A stretch of DNA of 64,000 nucleotides. It comes from a bacterium (GTDB taxonomy: Bacteria; Bacteroidota; Bacteroidia; Flavobacteriales_D; Sanyastnellaceae). The position numbers were made by a program, and so were the translations under genes. Every line of letters begins with the position of its first letter. Positions within the stretch are counted from its first letter, which is position 1. This document shows positions 1 to 10,115 of the stretch, piece by piece. A model generated the notes under the pieces. It ran no database searches. It was not told the DNA's origin and saw only the letters and a list, made by a program, of their open reading frames with translations. The stretch lies in contig JAPOHG010000002.1 in the NCBI GenBank assembly GCA_029979565.1, positions 62,001 through 126,000 of the forward strand, given 5' to 3'.

Positions 1-1908
1 GGTGAAATCTGCGGCACAATCAATGCGCAGGTTTTCGAAAACGGTGTGGGGTCCGCAAGTTTGTACTTCACGTATGAATTCTGCGGTACGGGGACCTACA
101 GTCCCGTGACAGCTGGTGGAGGCTGCACGGATGAACTGGCATGCAATTACGACGCTGAGGCGACGGAGGATGATGGTTCATGTGTTTATGCAGATGCCTA
201 CTACGATTGCGATGGCAACTGCCTGAACGACGCGGATAGCGATGGGATTTGCGACGAATTGGAAATCGCAGGCTGCACCGATTCGTTTGCTTGCAACTAT
301 AATATGGATGCCACGGATGACGACGGCTCATGCGATTACCTATCCTGTGCCGGATGTACGGATGAGGCTGCATGCAATTATGATCCAGGCGCAATCTATG
401 AGGACGGTTCATGCGACTACAGTTGCAACGCGGGTTGCACGAATCCGCAGGCATGCAACTATGACCCCGATGTCCTTCAGGATGATGGGTCGTGTGAGTA
501 CATCTCGTGCGTTGGATGCACAGACGAAGGAGCGTGCAATTACGACCCGATTTTCACGGTGGACAACGGTTCATGCGATTACAGTTGCTTGGGTTGTACC
601 GATGAAGCGGCCTGTAATTATGACGCGGGTGCCACACAGGACGACGGTTCATGCACCTACGCTGAAACCTACTACGACTGTGATGGCAATTGCCTGATGG
701 ACATGGACGGTGACGGTGTATGCGATGAGTTGGAGGTGCCTGGATGCATGGATGAGGCAGCTTGCAACTACGACATGAACGCTACGAACGAAGACGGCTC
801 TTGTGAGTTCCCCGCACTGTATTATGATTGCGATGGCAATTGCCTGATGGATATGGACGGCGATGGCGTCTGCGATGAATTGGAAATTGAGGGTTGCACG
901 GATGCTGTGGCATGCAACTACGATGCCGCTGCGACCGATGACGATGGCATGTGCGAGTATGCGGATCAATATTATGACTGCGACGGTACCTGCCTCAACG
1001 ATGCCGACGGTGACGGCGTGTGTGATGAACTGGAGATTGCCGGTTGCACCGATGAAATGGCCTGCAACTACGACGCCACAGCTACAGACGACGACGGCAT
1101 GTGCGAGTACGCCGAGGAGTATTACAATTGTGACGGCACCTGCCTGAACGATACCGACGGGGATGGCGTATGCGATGAACTGGAGATTGCCGGTTGCACC
1201 GATGAAACGGCGTGTAACTATGACGCCGCTGCGACCGACGACGACGGCATGTGCGAGTACGCCGAGGAGTACTACGATTGCGACGGAAACTGCCTCAATG
1301 ATGCCGACGGCGATGGCATTTGCGATGAATTCGAGATAGCCGGTTGTACCGATCCTGAAGCGCAGAACTACAACGAAGAGGCCACGGATGACGACGGCAG
1401 CTGCTACTACTGCGATATTGCTATAGGTGCAGACGCGACGAATGAGACGGAAGGAGACGGCTCAGGCACGATCAGCGTGGACGTATCTGGGGGTACAGCA
1501 CCTTATGAATTCGCTTGGACGGGTCCAGATGCGTTTGCAAGCACCGATGAGGATTTGACGGGACTTTCTGCAGGCACCTATGTCTTGACCGTTACCGATG
1601 CCAATGGCTGCACGGAAACCGTTGAAGTAACGGTTGACAATGTCACCGGAATCACGGAGTTGTATGCTGTTGAGTTCGATGTTTACCCGAATCCGACGAA
1701 CGGAGCGTTCTGGATCAACGGCGCGGGCTTGAATGGCAAGACGGTGGTCGAACTGCTCGACGCCTCAGGTCGATTGATCAATCGTTTTGAGTGCACCATA
1801 AATGGCCAACCCGTTCAGTTCGAATTGAGCGGTGTAGAAACCGGCTTCTACCATGTGGTACTGCGGAATGGCCAGCAGCAGGGCGCCAAGCGCTTGCTGA
1901 TCCACTGA
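1..1908 (+). CDS. Cys/Asp-rich tandem-repeat secreted protein with SprB-like domain and T9SS type A sorting domain (5' truncated by window)
   Basis: Frame is open from base 1 (GEICGTINAQVFENG...); the tool start at 46 is an internal GTG. 11 copies of GCTDxxACNYDxxATxDDGSC, 6 copies of YYDCDGNCLNDxDGDGVCDELEI, then GTISVDVSGGTAPYEFAWTG...AGTYVLTVTDANGC (SprB-like), then FDVYPNPTNGAFWI...GFYHVVLRNG...KRLLIH (T9SS CTD). Confidence 0.9.
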   Translation, partial: GEICGTINAQVFENGVGSASLYFTYEFCGTGTYSPVTAGGGCTDELACNYDAEATEDDGSCVYADAYYDCDGNCLNDADSDGICDELEIAGCTDSFACNYNMDATDDDGSCDYLSCAGCTDEAACNYDPGAIYEDGSCDYSCNAGCTNPQACNYDPDVLQDDGSCEYISCVGCTDEGACNYDPIFTVDNGSCDYSCLGCTDEAACNYDAGATQDDGSCTYAETYYDCDGNCLMDMDGDGVCDELEVPGCMDEAACNYDMNATNEDGSCEFPALYYDCDGNCLMDMDGDGVCDELEIEGCTDAVACNYDAAATDDDGMCEYADQYYDCDGTCLNDADGDGVCDELEIAGCTDEMACNYDATATDDDGMCEYAEEYYNCDGTCLNDTDGDGVCDELEIAGCTDETACNYDAAATDDDGMCEYAEEYYDCDGNCLNDADGDGICDEFEIAGCTDPEAQNYNEEATDDDGSCYYCDIAIGADATNETEGDGSGTISVDVSGGTAPYEFAWTGPDAFASTDEDLTGLSAGTYVLTVTDANGCTETVEVTVDNVTGITELYAVEFDVYPNPTNGAFWINGAGLNGKTVVELLDASGRLINRFECTINGQPVQFELSGVETGFYHVVLRNGQQQGAKRLLIH

Positions 1909-1930
1909 GCATTCCAACTGGACTTCAATC

Positions 1931-1961
1931 AAAAAGGGCGCCTCTCAAGGGCGCCCTTTTT
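1931..1961. terminator. Bidirectional intrinsic terminator between convergent genes
   Basis: Perfect 12-bp stem AAAAAGGGCGCC-TCTCAAG-GGCGCCCTTTTT; A tract on one side and T tract on the other; lies between convergent stops at 1908 and 1982. Confidence 0.85.
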
Positions 1962-1981
1962 CATGTCAATTGGCGATGGGG

Positions 1982-2755
1982 TTACTTTCCCTTGAAGCGA
2001 TTGATTGCTTCACGCGTGAAATCGCTGAGCACCAAACGGCCTGAAATCGCCGCACGCTCGGGCAAGAGGGATTCCCAATGGTCTGTACCCGCCCAAAAAA
2101 CTTGTTTTAATTCTGCCATGGCTTCCGGGTTGGACGCAGCCAACCGCAGAGTCAATGCATCAATGGCAGCATCCATGGAAACCGCATCATCGAATACCTG
2201 TGCATAGAGTCCTTGTTCTTGCGCCCATTGGGCGTCATACCAGGTTGCTGCGTCAATGGCTAGAGCCGTGAAAGCCGCGGTGCCCATTTTGCGTTCTACA
2301 GCAGGCCCCACAACAAAGGGACCGATACCGATAGCGAGTTCGGAGAGCTTGACACCGGCATAAGAGGTGGCCATTGCATAATCAGCTGCTGCCGCGATAC
2401 CGACACCACCGCCAACGGCTTTGCCTTGCACGCGGCAAATGATGAATTTGGAGCTGCGTCGCATGGCCAAGATGACCCTGCTGAATCCGCTGAAAAATTC
2501 GAGGCCTTCGTCTTCGTTGTGGATGGCGATTAATTCATCGAAGCTCGCTCCCGCGCAAAACGCACGGTCTCCCCAAGTTTTGAGGACGATGACCTTGCAG
2601 TCTGCATTGCTCGACGCTTCGTCAATGGTGCGGGCCAGGACATTGAGCACGGCACCCGGCAGTGAATTGCTCGCGGGGTGGCCAAACGCAACGGTGCCGA
2701 CACCTTTTTCATCAATGGTCAGTTCGACACCGCCGCCTTTCAAATCGGCGCTCAT
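1982..2755 (-). CDS. Enoyl-CoA hydratase/isomerase family protein
   Basis: Crotonase-like motifs: DRAFCAGASFDEL, CRVQGKAVGGGVGIAAAADYAMA. Confidence 0.85.
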   Translation of the reverse strand: MSADLKGGGVELTIDEKGVGTVAFGHPASNSLPGAVLNVLARTIDEASSNADCKVIVLKTWGDRAFCAGASFDELIAIHNEDEGLEFFSGFSRVILAMRRSSKFIICRVQGKAVGGGVGIAAAADYAMATSYAGVKLSELAIGIGPFVVGPAVERKMGTAAFTALAIDAATWYDAQWAQEQGLYAQVFDDAVSMDAAIDALTLRLAASNPEAMAELKQVFWAGTDHWESLLPERAAISGRLVLSDFTREAINRFKGK

Positions 2756-2756
2756 C

Positions 2757-4046
2757 TTACTTGCGATCAGTCAACGGCACGAAGCTGCGTGCTTTCGAGC
2801 CGGTGAATACCTGACGGGGACGGCCAATCGGCTCCCGGTTTTCAACCATCTCTTTCCACTGGGCAATCCAACCGGGCAAGCGGCCCAGTGCGAACATCAC
2901 CGTGAACATGTCCGTTGGTATGTTCAAGGCGCGGTAGATGATGCCCGAGTAGAAGTCAACGTTCGGGTACAGACCGCGCTGGACGAAGTATTCGTCATTC
3001 AAGGCAACTTGTTCCAATTGCTTCGCAATATCAAGAACAGGATCGTCAATGCCGAGCTTTCCCAGGACTTCATCCGCTGCTTTCTTGATGATGCGTGCCC
3101 GAGGATCGAAATTCTTGTAGACCCGGTGTCCGAAGCCCATGAGGCGGAACGAGTCGTTTTTGTCTTTGGCTTTATTGACCCATTTCTGTAAATCTCCACC
3201 GTCTTCACGAATGGCTTCGAGCATTTCGATGACCGCTTGGTTCGCCCCGCCGTGAAGCGGTCCCCACAGCGCAGCAATTCCCGCTGAAACACTGCTGTAC
3301 AGATTGGCTTGCGATGAGCCAACGACGCGAACCGTCGAGGTGGAGCAATTCTGCTCGTGATCGGCGTGCAAGATCAGAAGCTTGTTCATCGCGCTTTCGA
3401 CGATGGGGTCCACGGTGTATTCTTCCGATGGAAGCGCAAACATCATCTGCAAGAAGTTTCCGCAGTAGCTGAGCTTGTTCGACGGGTACACCGTGGGGTG
3501 GCCCATGTTGTGCTTGTACGCTTGAGCCGCAAGGGTAGGCAACTTGGCAATCAATCGATGGATTGTCAATTCGATGTCAACCACAGAGCGATTGGGGTTC
3601 TGCGATTCGGGGTAGAATGTACTCAAACTCGAAATCATGGAGCTGAGCATGCCCATGGGATGTGCCCCCGGAGGAAATGCTTCAAAGAAGCGCTTCATGT
3701 TTTCGTGCACCAAGGTGTGGTGGGTAATGCCTTCTTGGAAGTAGCTGAGCTGTTCTTTGTTGGGGAGCTCTCCGTAGATGAGCAGGTACGCAACCTCAAT
3801 GAAGGATGCATTTTCGGCCAATTCCTCAATGGAATAACCTCGGTAGCGCAGGATTCCATTTTCCCCATCGAGGTAGGTAATCGCACTCTGCGTAGATCCG
3901 GTGTTCTTGAACCCATAATCCAGGGTTATGTACCCTGTTTGCGCGCGCAACTTGGAGATATCGATGGCCTTTTCCTGTTCGGAACCTTCAATGATCGGGA
4001 ACTCATAGGATTCCCCATTCAGAATAAGTTGTGCTGTCTCACTCAT
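2757..4046 (-). CDS. gltA: Citrate synthase
   Basis: Type II citrate synthase motifs: GILRYRGYSIEELAE, LHADHEQNCSTSTVR, GPLHGGANQAVIEML, FGHRVYKNFDPRA. Confidence 0.96.
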   Translation of the reverse strand: MSETAQLILNGESYEFPIIEGSEQEKAIDISKLRAQTGYITLDYGFKNTGSTQSAITYLDGENGILRYRGYSIEELAENASFIEVAYLLIYGELPNKEQLSYFQEGITHHTLVHENMKRFFEAFPPGAHPMGMLSSMISSLSTFYPESQNPNRSVVDIELTIHRLIAKLPTLAAQAYKHNMGHPTVYPSNKLSYCGNFLQMMFALPSEEYTVDPIVESAMNKLLILHADHEQNCSTSTVRVVGSSQANLYSSVSAGIAALWGPLHGGANQAVIEMLEAIREDGGDLQKWVNKAKDKNDSFRLMGFGHRVYKNFDPRARIIKKAADEVLGKLGIDDPVLDIAKQLEQVALNDEYFVQRGLYPNVDFYSGIIYRALNIPTDMFTVMFALGRLPGWIAQWKEMVENREPIGRPRQVFTGSKARSFVPLTDRK

Positions 4047-4112
4047 TTTGTGACACGATTTGGGTTAAAAATCTTGCGGTAGGTTGCCCCGTGTAGGCCC
4101 TGCTTTCGGCTG

Positions 4113-4120
4113 CAAATATA
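4113..4120 (-). promoter_or_regulatory. Candidate Bacteroidota -7 promoter element (TATATTTG) upstream of gltA
   Basis: Minus strand reads TATATTTG, matching TAnnTTTG, about 70 nt upstream of the gltA start; no convincing -33 TTG at the expected spacing. Confidence 0.35.
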
Positions 4121-4184
4121 GGCCACAGCAAATGGTTCTGCACGGCGGATAATTGCCTTGCATTCTGCGATTTCAGCAAGCGAA

Positions 4185-4775
4185 TTACTGGAAATTCGGC
4201 TTGAACGAATCGCGGAATTTTTCCCATTGTTCTTGTTGTACACCGCTGGTGTATTCTTCGGCGAAAAATTTCAGGTACAATTCCAACTGTTGTGGCGTCT
4301 TGTAACCGGCAATGGGCGTAATGACCGTTGCGTTTTCGTCAAAATATACCAAGGTGGGGTAGGCATTGACACCCAAAGCACGCGAGAGTTGGTGGGTGCT
4401 GTTTCGGCCGCGGGCATTGGCACTCCATCCGGGATTCTCAAAGGTGCGGTCTTGGTAGGTGACCGGCCCGGGAGATTCGGCGTCGAATTTGACGGCATAA
4501 TAATTCGAATTGATGTACGAGATGACATCGGAATTGGTAAACGTGTTCCGCATCATCATTTTGCACGGTCCACACCATTGGGTGTATACGTCCATCATGA
4601 TTTTGCGGGGCTCATCTTGCTGCGCTTCAACAGCTTCCTCTAATGACATCCAATTGATGGATGTTTGTTGAGCCAATGCCGACCAAGGCACGAAAACAAG
4701 TGCAATCAACAGGTAAAGGGCAGAATGTGCAAGTCGGACAGTCATCGATAAAACCAATTTCCTGCAATATCGCAA
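4185..4775 (-). CDS. Secreted thioredoxin-fold protein
   Basis: N-terminal signal-like segment; YTQWCGPCKMMMRNTFTN (CxxC); GVNAYPTLVYFDEN. Confidence 0.85.
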   Translation of the reverse strand: MRYCRKLVLSMTVRLAHSALYLLIALVFVPWSALAQQTSINWMSLEEAVEAQQDEPRKIMMDVYTQWCGPCKMMMRNTFTNSDVISYINSNYYAVKFDAESPGPVTYQDRTFENPGWSANARGRNSTHQLSRALGVNAYPTLVYFDENATVITPIAGYKTPQQLELYLKFFAEEYTSGVQQEQWEKFRDSFKPNFQ

Positions 4776-4777
4776 AA

Positions 4778-4801
4778 GAAAAGCGCCTGAGGGCGCTTTT
4801 C
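4778..4801 (-). terminator. Intrinsic terminator-like hairpin downstream of the thioredoxin-like gene region / before the POT transporter end
   Basis: GAAAAGCGCC-TGAG-GGCGCTTTTC, perfect 10-bp stem with A/T flanks; lies 3' of the minus-strand POT gene (stop at 4848). Confidence 0.65.
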
Positions 4802-4847
4802 GAAAAGGTTGTGAAGTCGGAACGAACTTCGTGTGCAGATAGTGCGT

Positions 4848-6341
4848 CTATCGAACACCGTGCATGAGTTTGTTCAGAGGTTTGTTGCACACCGCAATGA
4901 GCACAGCAAATGCAACCAAGACCAAGCCGATGGTGGAGAAAATATCGGTGTATTGAGCCAAGCCTTCTTGAGGCGTAAGCGATTCGCCGTCACCGCCGTG
5001 ACCACCGGTGAAAGAGGCAATGATTCCGCCGAGATAATTGGCCATCGCGAAGCTTAAGAACCATGCGCCCATGGCGGTTCCTGCCATGCTTTTGGGGGAC
5101 AATTTGGTCACCATGGAGAGTCCAATGGGCGAAAGGAACAATTCACCAGTGGTATGCAGCATGTACAAGAACACCAAGGTCAAAAGCGGCACCATGGCCT
5201 GCTCGTCAGCAAATTGCAAACCGACCAAGGTGACCAAGAATCCGGCTCCCAATTGCAAGATGCCCAGTGCAAATTTCATGGGGATGCTTGGGTTTTTGCC
5301 GATCTGGTCGAGCTTCACCCACATCACCGAGAAAATGGAACCGAAGATGATGATAAAGGCCGGATTGAAGAATTGAGTCATCGATGCCGGCATGGTCCAA
5401 CCGAGGATTTCCCGGCTTACATTTCGGTCTGCGAAGAGCGTCAGTGAAGTTCCTGCCTGCTCGAAGCACGCCCAGAACACCGTGTTGATAATCATAAAGA
5501 TGATGAGCGCAATCATGCGGTCCCGCCACATGGAGCCTTCTTTGATTCCAGCTTGCACCAGAGAAAATGCGATGTATACGAAGAGCCCCGTGAGCAGGTA
5601 GGTCATCCATTGATTCTGGCTGATGAGGAAGTAACAGAGTGGAATCAAGGCGAGGGAACCTATGGAGATCGCCTGGTACATCTTCAAAGGACCGACCGTC
5701 TTCATGCCGTCTTCAGTGATGTCCAATCCTTCGGCGGCACTGTAATTGTCTCGGCCCGACCAAAAAATGGCCAATCCGAGCAACATGCCGATTCCAGCGA
5801 GTCCAAATCCGTATTCAAATCCGTACGTTTCGCCAACAAACGCTACGATGGTCGTAGCCATCAAAGCCCCGATGTTGATGCCGATATAGAAGATGGTAAA
5901 GCCCGAATCTCGTCGTGGATCGCCATCCTCGTACAACTTGCCTACAATGGTGGAGATGTTGGCCTTGAAATAGCCATTCCCAACAATCAATGCCCCCATA
6001 CCCATGAGCATGAACGCTTCATTGCTGCCGAATACTTCCGTGGCACCGAGGATCAGGAATTCACCGATGGCCATGAGGACGGCACCGAGGATGATGGCAT
6101 ACCGGTATCCGAGGTATTTGTCTGCCATTCGACCTCCCAAAACAGGTGCGGCGTATATAAGTGCCGTGTAAGCGCCGTAAATCAAGCTCGCTTCTGAGTC
6201 GCCTTTGAGGAGGGATTTGACCAAGAACAAGGTCAACAGAACGCGCATGCCGTAGTAGCAGAAGCGCTCCCACATTTCAGAGAAGAAAAGGGTATATAAC
6301 CCTTTGGGGTGGCCCGAAGGCACGGTGGTTGTATCAGTCAT
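4848..6341 (-). CDS. POT-family (proton-dependent oligopeptide) MFS transporter
   Basis: GLYTLFFSEMWERFCYYGMRVLLTLF N-terminus, GNGYFKANISTIVGKLY, FYIGINIGAL: PTR2/POT signatures. Confidence 0.93.
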   Translation of the reverse strand: MTDTTTVPSGHPKGLYTLFFSEMWERFCYYGMRVLLTLFLVKSLLKGDSEASLIYGAYTALIYAAPVLGGRMADKYLGYRYAIILGAVLMAIGEFLILGATEVFGSNEAFMLMGMGALIVGNGYFKANISTIVGKLYEDGDPRRDSGFTIFYIGINIGALMATTIVAFVGETYGFEYGFGLAGIGMLLGLAIFWSGRDNYSAAEGLDITEDGMKTVGPLKMYQAISIGSLALIPLCYFLISQNQWMTYLLTGLFVYIAFSLVQAGIKEGSMWRDRMIALIIFMIINTVFWACFEQAGTSLTLFADRNVSREILGWTMPASMTQFFNPAFIIIFGSIFSVMWVKLDQIGKNPSIPMKFALGILQLGAGFLVTLVGLQFADEQAMVPLLTLVFLYMLHTTGELFLSPIGLSMVTKLSPKSMAGTAMGAWFLSFAMANYLGGIIASFTGGHGGDGESLTPQEGLAQYTDIFSTIGLVLVAFAVLIAVCNKPLNKLMHGVR

Positions 6342-6371
6342 GGGTTAGAATTTTCCGGTGAATCTAAGGCA

Positions 6372-8585
6372 TTAGAGGTTTTCGCGCACAAAGTCAAGCA
6401 TCATGTTGAACAAATGAAGCCGTGTATTTCCGCCGTAAATGCCGTGATTGCGGTTGGGATAGGCAAAGAAGTCGAAGTCCTTGCCGGCGGCTACGAGCGC
6501 GTCGACCATTTCCATTGAATTTTGGAAGTGTACGTTGTCGTCGGCGGATCCGTGCACGAGGAGCAAGGCGCCTTCGAGTTTATCTGCGTGGTTGACCGGG
6601 CTGTTGTCGTCGTAGCCGCTCTCGTTTTCGGCTGGCGTCTGCATAAACCGTTCAGTGTAAATGGTGTCGTAGTAGCGCCAATTCGTGACCGGTGCAACCG
6701 AAATCCCAGCGGTGTAGACATCCGCTCCTTTGGTCATGCACAAGAGCGTCATGAATCCGCCGTACGACCAGCCTTGAATTCCAATACGTTCTGCATCTAC
6801 GTAAGATTGCGCTCCCAGGTATTCTCCGAAATCGATGAAGTCCTCCGTTTCCAGTTTACCCAACTCCTTGTACGTGCTGTGTTCAAAGGCTCTCCCGCGC
6901 TTGGGGGTGCCACGTGGATCAACGCTTGCAACAATGTACCCTTGCTGAGCAAGGAGCTGGTGCCAGTAAAAGTTGGCGCCGCCCCAACTGTCCGTCACCG
7001 TATTCACACCAGGTCCGCCGTAAATGGCCACATATACAGGATAAGATTGGCCCGGATCGAATCCGGGTGGCTTGATCATCCAAGCATTCAGGTCAACGCC
7101 TGCGTCGTTTGTGAAGGTGAAAAACTCTTTGGGTTGAAGGTTGTATTTTGCTAGGGTGGTCTTCAGGTCAGCGTTGTCCTTCAACGCGCGTACGATGCGA
7201 CCGTTTCGGTCCTTCAACGTGTACACCGGAGGGGTGTTGGCCGTGTGGTGCGTGTGGATGTAGTAGTCGAACGAATTGGAATAGGCTGCACGGTGGGTTC
7301 CGGATTCTTCGTGCAGAATCGACATGTTGCCCTTCAAATTGACCCGAGCCAGGTGGGTCTGCGTGGCGCCGAGTTTGGAACAGGTGAAATAGACTTGCTT
7401 GCGCTTCTCATCATAACCTTGGACCGATAGCACGTCCCATTCGCCTGAAGTGAGTTGCACGCGCTCGACATCGCGGTCCAGGAAAAATTGGTAGAGGTGG
7501 TTGAATCCATCCCGTTTGCTCGTCATGATGAACGATTGACCGTCGGGAAGAAATGCAATGTCATCTGTGATATCAATGTAGGTGCGGGCTTGTTCTGACC
7601 AGATTTTCCGTGTAATCAATTGCTCGACACCGCGCGTGCAGCTGCTCATTTGGATGTTCAAAATGCTCTGGTGCCGATTCATCGTGAATACCAGCAATTG
7701 TTCGCTCGAAGCACCCCACTTCACACGGGGGATGTACTCGGTTTTGGGGTGCTTCACGGTTCCGGTTTTCTTCCGCTCGATATCGTACACCTTCACTTCG
7801 ACCAGTGCATTGTCTTCCCCGGCTTTTGGGTATTTGAATTCATACGGTTCGGGATACAGCCCCCCATACATGGGCATGCCGAACTCCCGGACTTCGCTTT
7901 CGTTGAATCGCATGAAGGCCAGGTAGCGGCCATCGGGTGACCAAAACATGCCGTTGTCGTCCCCGAATTCTTCTTCATAGACCCAATCGGTCGCACCGTT
8001 GATGATGGCGTTCACCGCTCCATCGAAGGTCACTTGGGTTTCTTCCATGGTTGCCAGCTCGACAACAAATACATTGTTATCGCGCATGAAGGCTACGTGG
8101 GCTGCATTCGGGGAGAAGGCCGCCAAGCGTTGCCCACCCAAATCGAAATTTGTCAGGGGTGTGCAAGTCCTCGACTCCGTGTTGTAGACGTGAAAATTGG
8201 CTGAAAATGAATGCCGATAAATGGACGCTACGTCGGTCGTCAGCAAAACGTTCCGTTCGTCCCCGGAAAACGAATAGCCGCTGAATCCCCGGTCAGCTGT
8301 TCCAAAGGCGCGAAGGCTTGTGGCAATGGTATCCACCGCTTCGCCGGTTCGGTAGGCGTACTTAACGATGGCACTTCCAGCGTCTGTCCGCTCTAGGCTC
8401 GTGTAATGCTTTCCATCGTTCATGGAACGGATGCCGCCTACACGCTCTTCCCGGAACTCTCCACTGTACCAAATGAGCTCGTTGCTCAATAACTCAAAGG
8501 GAAAATCCTGAGCACTCAGTGGGGCGGCTGCAAAGAGCATCAGGTAGCATCCCAATGCCCAACCGCGGCGAAAAATGTGTTGCAT
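6372..8585 (-). CDS. S9 family peptidase (dipeptidyl peptidase IV-like)
   Basis: ORF extends to 8657, but MQHIFRRGWALGCYLMLFAAAPLSAQ (start 8585) gives a signal peptide. DPP4 beta-propeller (WVYEEEFGDDNGMFWSPDGRYLAFMRFNESEV), catalytic GWSYGGFMTLL, HGSADDNVHFQNS, NRNHGIYG. Confidence 0.93.
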   Translation of the reverse strand: MQHIFRRGWALGCYLMLFAAAPLSAQDFPFELLSNELIWYSGEFREERVGGIRSMNDGKHYTSLERTDAGSAIVKYAYRTGEAVDTIATSLRAFGTADRGFSGYSFSGDERNVLLTTDVASIYRHSFSANFHVYNTESRTCTPLTNFDLGGQRLAAFSPNAAHVAFMRDNNVFVVELATMEETQVTFDGAVNAIINGATDWVYEEEFGDDNGMFWSPDGRYLAFMRFNESEVREFGMPMYGGLYPEPYEFKYPKAGEDNALVEVKVYDIERKKTGTVKHPKTEYIPRVKWGASSEQLLVFTMNRHQSILNIQMSSCTRGVEQLITRKIWSEQARTYIDITDDIAFLPDGQSFIMTSKRDGFNHLYQFFLDRDVERVQLTSGEWDVLSVQGYDEKRKQVYFTCSKLGATQTHLARVNLKGNMSILHEESGTHRAAYSNSFDYYIHTHHTANTPPVYTLKDRNGRIVRALKDNADLKTTLAKYNLQPKEFFTFTNDAGVDLNAWMIKPPGFDPGQSYPVYVAIYGGPGVNTVTDSWGGANFYWHQLLAQQGYIVASVDPRGTPKRGRAFEHSTYKELGKLETEDFIDFGEYLGAQSYVDAERIGIQGWSYGGFMTLLCMTKGADVYTAGISVAPVTNWRYYDTIYTERFMQTPAENESGYDDNSPVNHADKLEGALLLVHGSADDNVHFQNSMEMVDALVAAGKDFDFFAYPNRNHGIYGGNTRLHLFNMMLDFVRENL

Positions 8586-8663
8586 GTCTTTTTGGTGATT
8601 TCTTGTTGCGTTGAGCAAGATAAGAAGTCCACCTCGCCGCAGGATTATTGAGCCCACAGAGTT

Positions 8664-10085
8664 ATGTTTGGTGGCATGTCCAATTTGTGGAAAAAATCAT
8701 TCCAGGAAGCATTCGAAGGAAAAGTGAGCTTCTCGGATTCGGAAGATCTTCGCCGCAAATTGGCTTCCGATCATACGGAGGATTTGGTTTTCATGCCCGG
8801 CCTAGTGGTCGAGCCGGCCAACACGCAGGAGGTTCAAGAAGTGCTCATATGGTCCAATGCCAACGGCATTCCCGTTACGCCAGCTGGAGCCATGACGGGG
8901 TTGAGCGGTGGTGCCCTCCCCGTTGAGGGCGGCATCTCGCTTTCCACCCGGAGGTTGAATCGCATCATCTGCATCGATGAGCGCAACCACCAGGTCGTTG
9001 TTGAGCCGGGCGTCATCGTACAGGAATTGCAAGAAGCCGTGCAGGCCTGTGGGTTGTTTTATGCGGTGGATCCGGCATCGCGGGGAACATGCACCATCGG
9101 TGGCAACCTCGCTGAAAACAGCGGCGGTCCGCGCGCTGTCAAGTACGGCGTGACCAAGGATTGGGTGCTCAACCTGGAAGTGGTGCTCATGGACGGCACG
9201 GTTATACAGACCGGGGCCAACACCTTAAAAAACAGCACAGGCTACAATTTGACCGCATTGATGGTGGGAAGCGAAGGGACATTAGGGGTCATTACACGTG
9301 CCACGCTGAAACTATTGCCGTGGCCTCGTCACACGGCCTTGATGCTGGTTCCTTTTGGTGACGCGGAGGCTGCGTGTCGAGCGGTGTCCGAAATTTTTCA
9401 GCAAGGCAACCAGCCTTCTGCTTTGGAATTCATGGAGCGCTCGGCCATCGAATTGGCCGCTGAATTCGTCGGCATCGCTCCACCTGCTATGGACGCATCA
9501 ACACAAGCCCATTTGCTCATTGAGGTGGATGGTTTTGAGCCTTCGGCATTGATGCCACAGCTGGAACGGATCTATCCAGCGGTCAACGCGTGTGGTGCTG
9601 GCGAGCCACTGCTGGCAGAAGACGAAGCCGCCAAAAACCAATTGTGGAGGCTTCGTCGTGTTGTCGGTGAGGCTGTCAAGGCGGCTAGCACGTACAAAGA
9701 AGAGGACACCGTGGTGCCACGGGGGACCCTGCCTGAATTGCTTGAAGCCGTTAAGGCGGTGGGGGCGAGCCACGGGTTTGAAAGCATCTGTTACGGTCAC
9801 GCGGGGGACGGGAATCTCCATGTCAACATCCTCAAGCGCGGTGTTTCAGAAGAGGTTTGGGAAAAGGAATTGCCGGTTGCCATCCGGGCCATTTTTGAAA
9901 AGGTGGTGGCCTTGGGTGGTACCATCAGCGGGGAGCACGGCATCGGGTGGGTTCAGCGCCCGTACATGGATTTGGCCTTCGGGCCTGCAGAATTGCGCTT
10001 GCAACAGGCCATCAAAGACCAATTTGACCCCAAAGGATTGTTGAATCCCGGTAAGATTTGGCCGGTGGAGGTCTCAAAAATCTGA
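8664..10085 (+). CDS. FAD-binding oxidase, glycolate oxidase GlcD-like
   Basis: PCMH-type FAD domain (GAMTGLSGGALPVEGGISLSTRRLNRI, EGTLGVITRATLKLLPWP); C-terminal YGHAGDGNLHVNIL and GEHGIGWVQRPYM. Confidence 0.92.
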   Translation: MFGGMSNLWKKSFQEAFEGKVSFSDSEDLRRKLASDHTEDLVFMPGLVVEPANTQEVQEVLIWSNANGIPVTPAGAMTGLSGGALPVEGGISLSTRRLNRIICIDERNHQVVVEPGVIVQELQEAVQACGLFYAVDPASRGTCTIGGNLAENSGGPRAVKYGVTKDWVLNLEVVLMDGTVIQTGANTLKNSTGYNLTALMVGSEGTLGVITRATLKLLPWPRHTALMLVPFGDAEAACRAVSEIFQQGNQPSALEFMERSAIELAAEFVGIAPPAMDASTQAHLLIEVDGFEPSALMPQLERIYPAVNACGAGEPLLAEDEAAKNQLWRLRRVVGEAVKAASTYKEEDTVVPRGTLPELLEAVKAVGASHGFESICYGHAGDGNLHVNILKRGVSEEVWEKELPVAIRAIFEKVVALGGTISGEHGIGWVQRPYMDLAFGPAELRLQQAIKDQFDPKGLLNPGKIWPVEVSKI

Positions 10086-10115
10086 AGTACGTTTGCGGCA
10101 CAATTCACGACGATC

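Noticed and set aside
121-1419. Regular repeats considered as a CRISPR array
   Set aside because: Repeats are in-frame, coding for conserved Cys/Asp modules with degenerate third positions; no constant repeat/unique spacer structure.
3357-4082. 241-aa plus-strand ORF antisense to citrate synthase, and other long antisense ORFs (2421-3191, 6522-7154, 32960-33757, 42247-42966, 60330-61148, 61563-62285)
   Set aside because: Each lies opposite a clearly recognised gene and has no family motifs; long antisense frames are expected from the GC-skewed codon usage.
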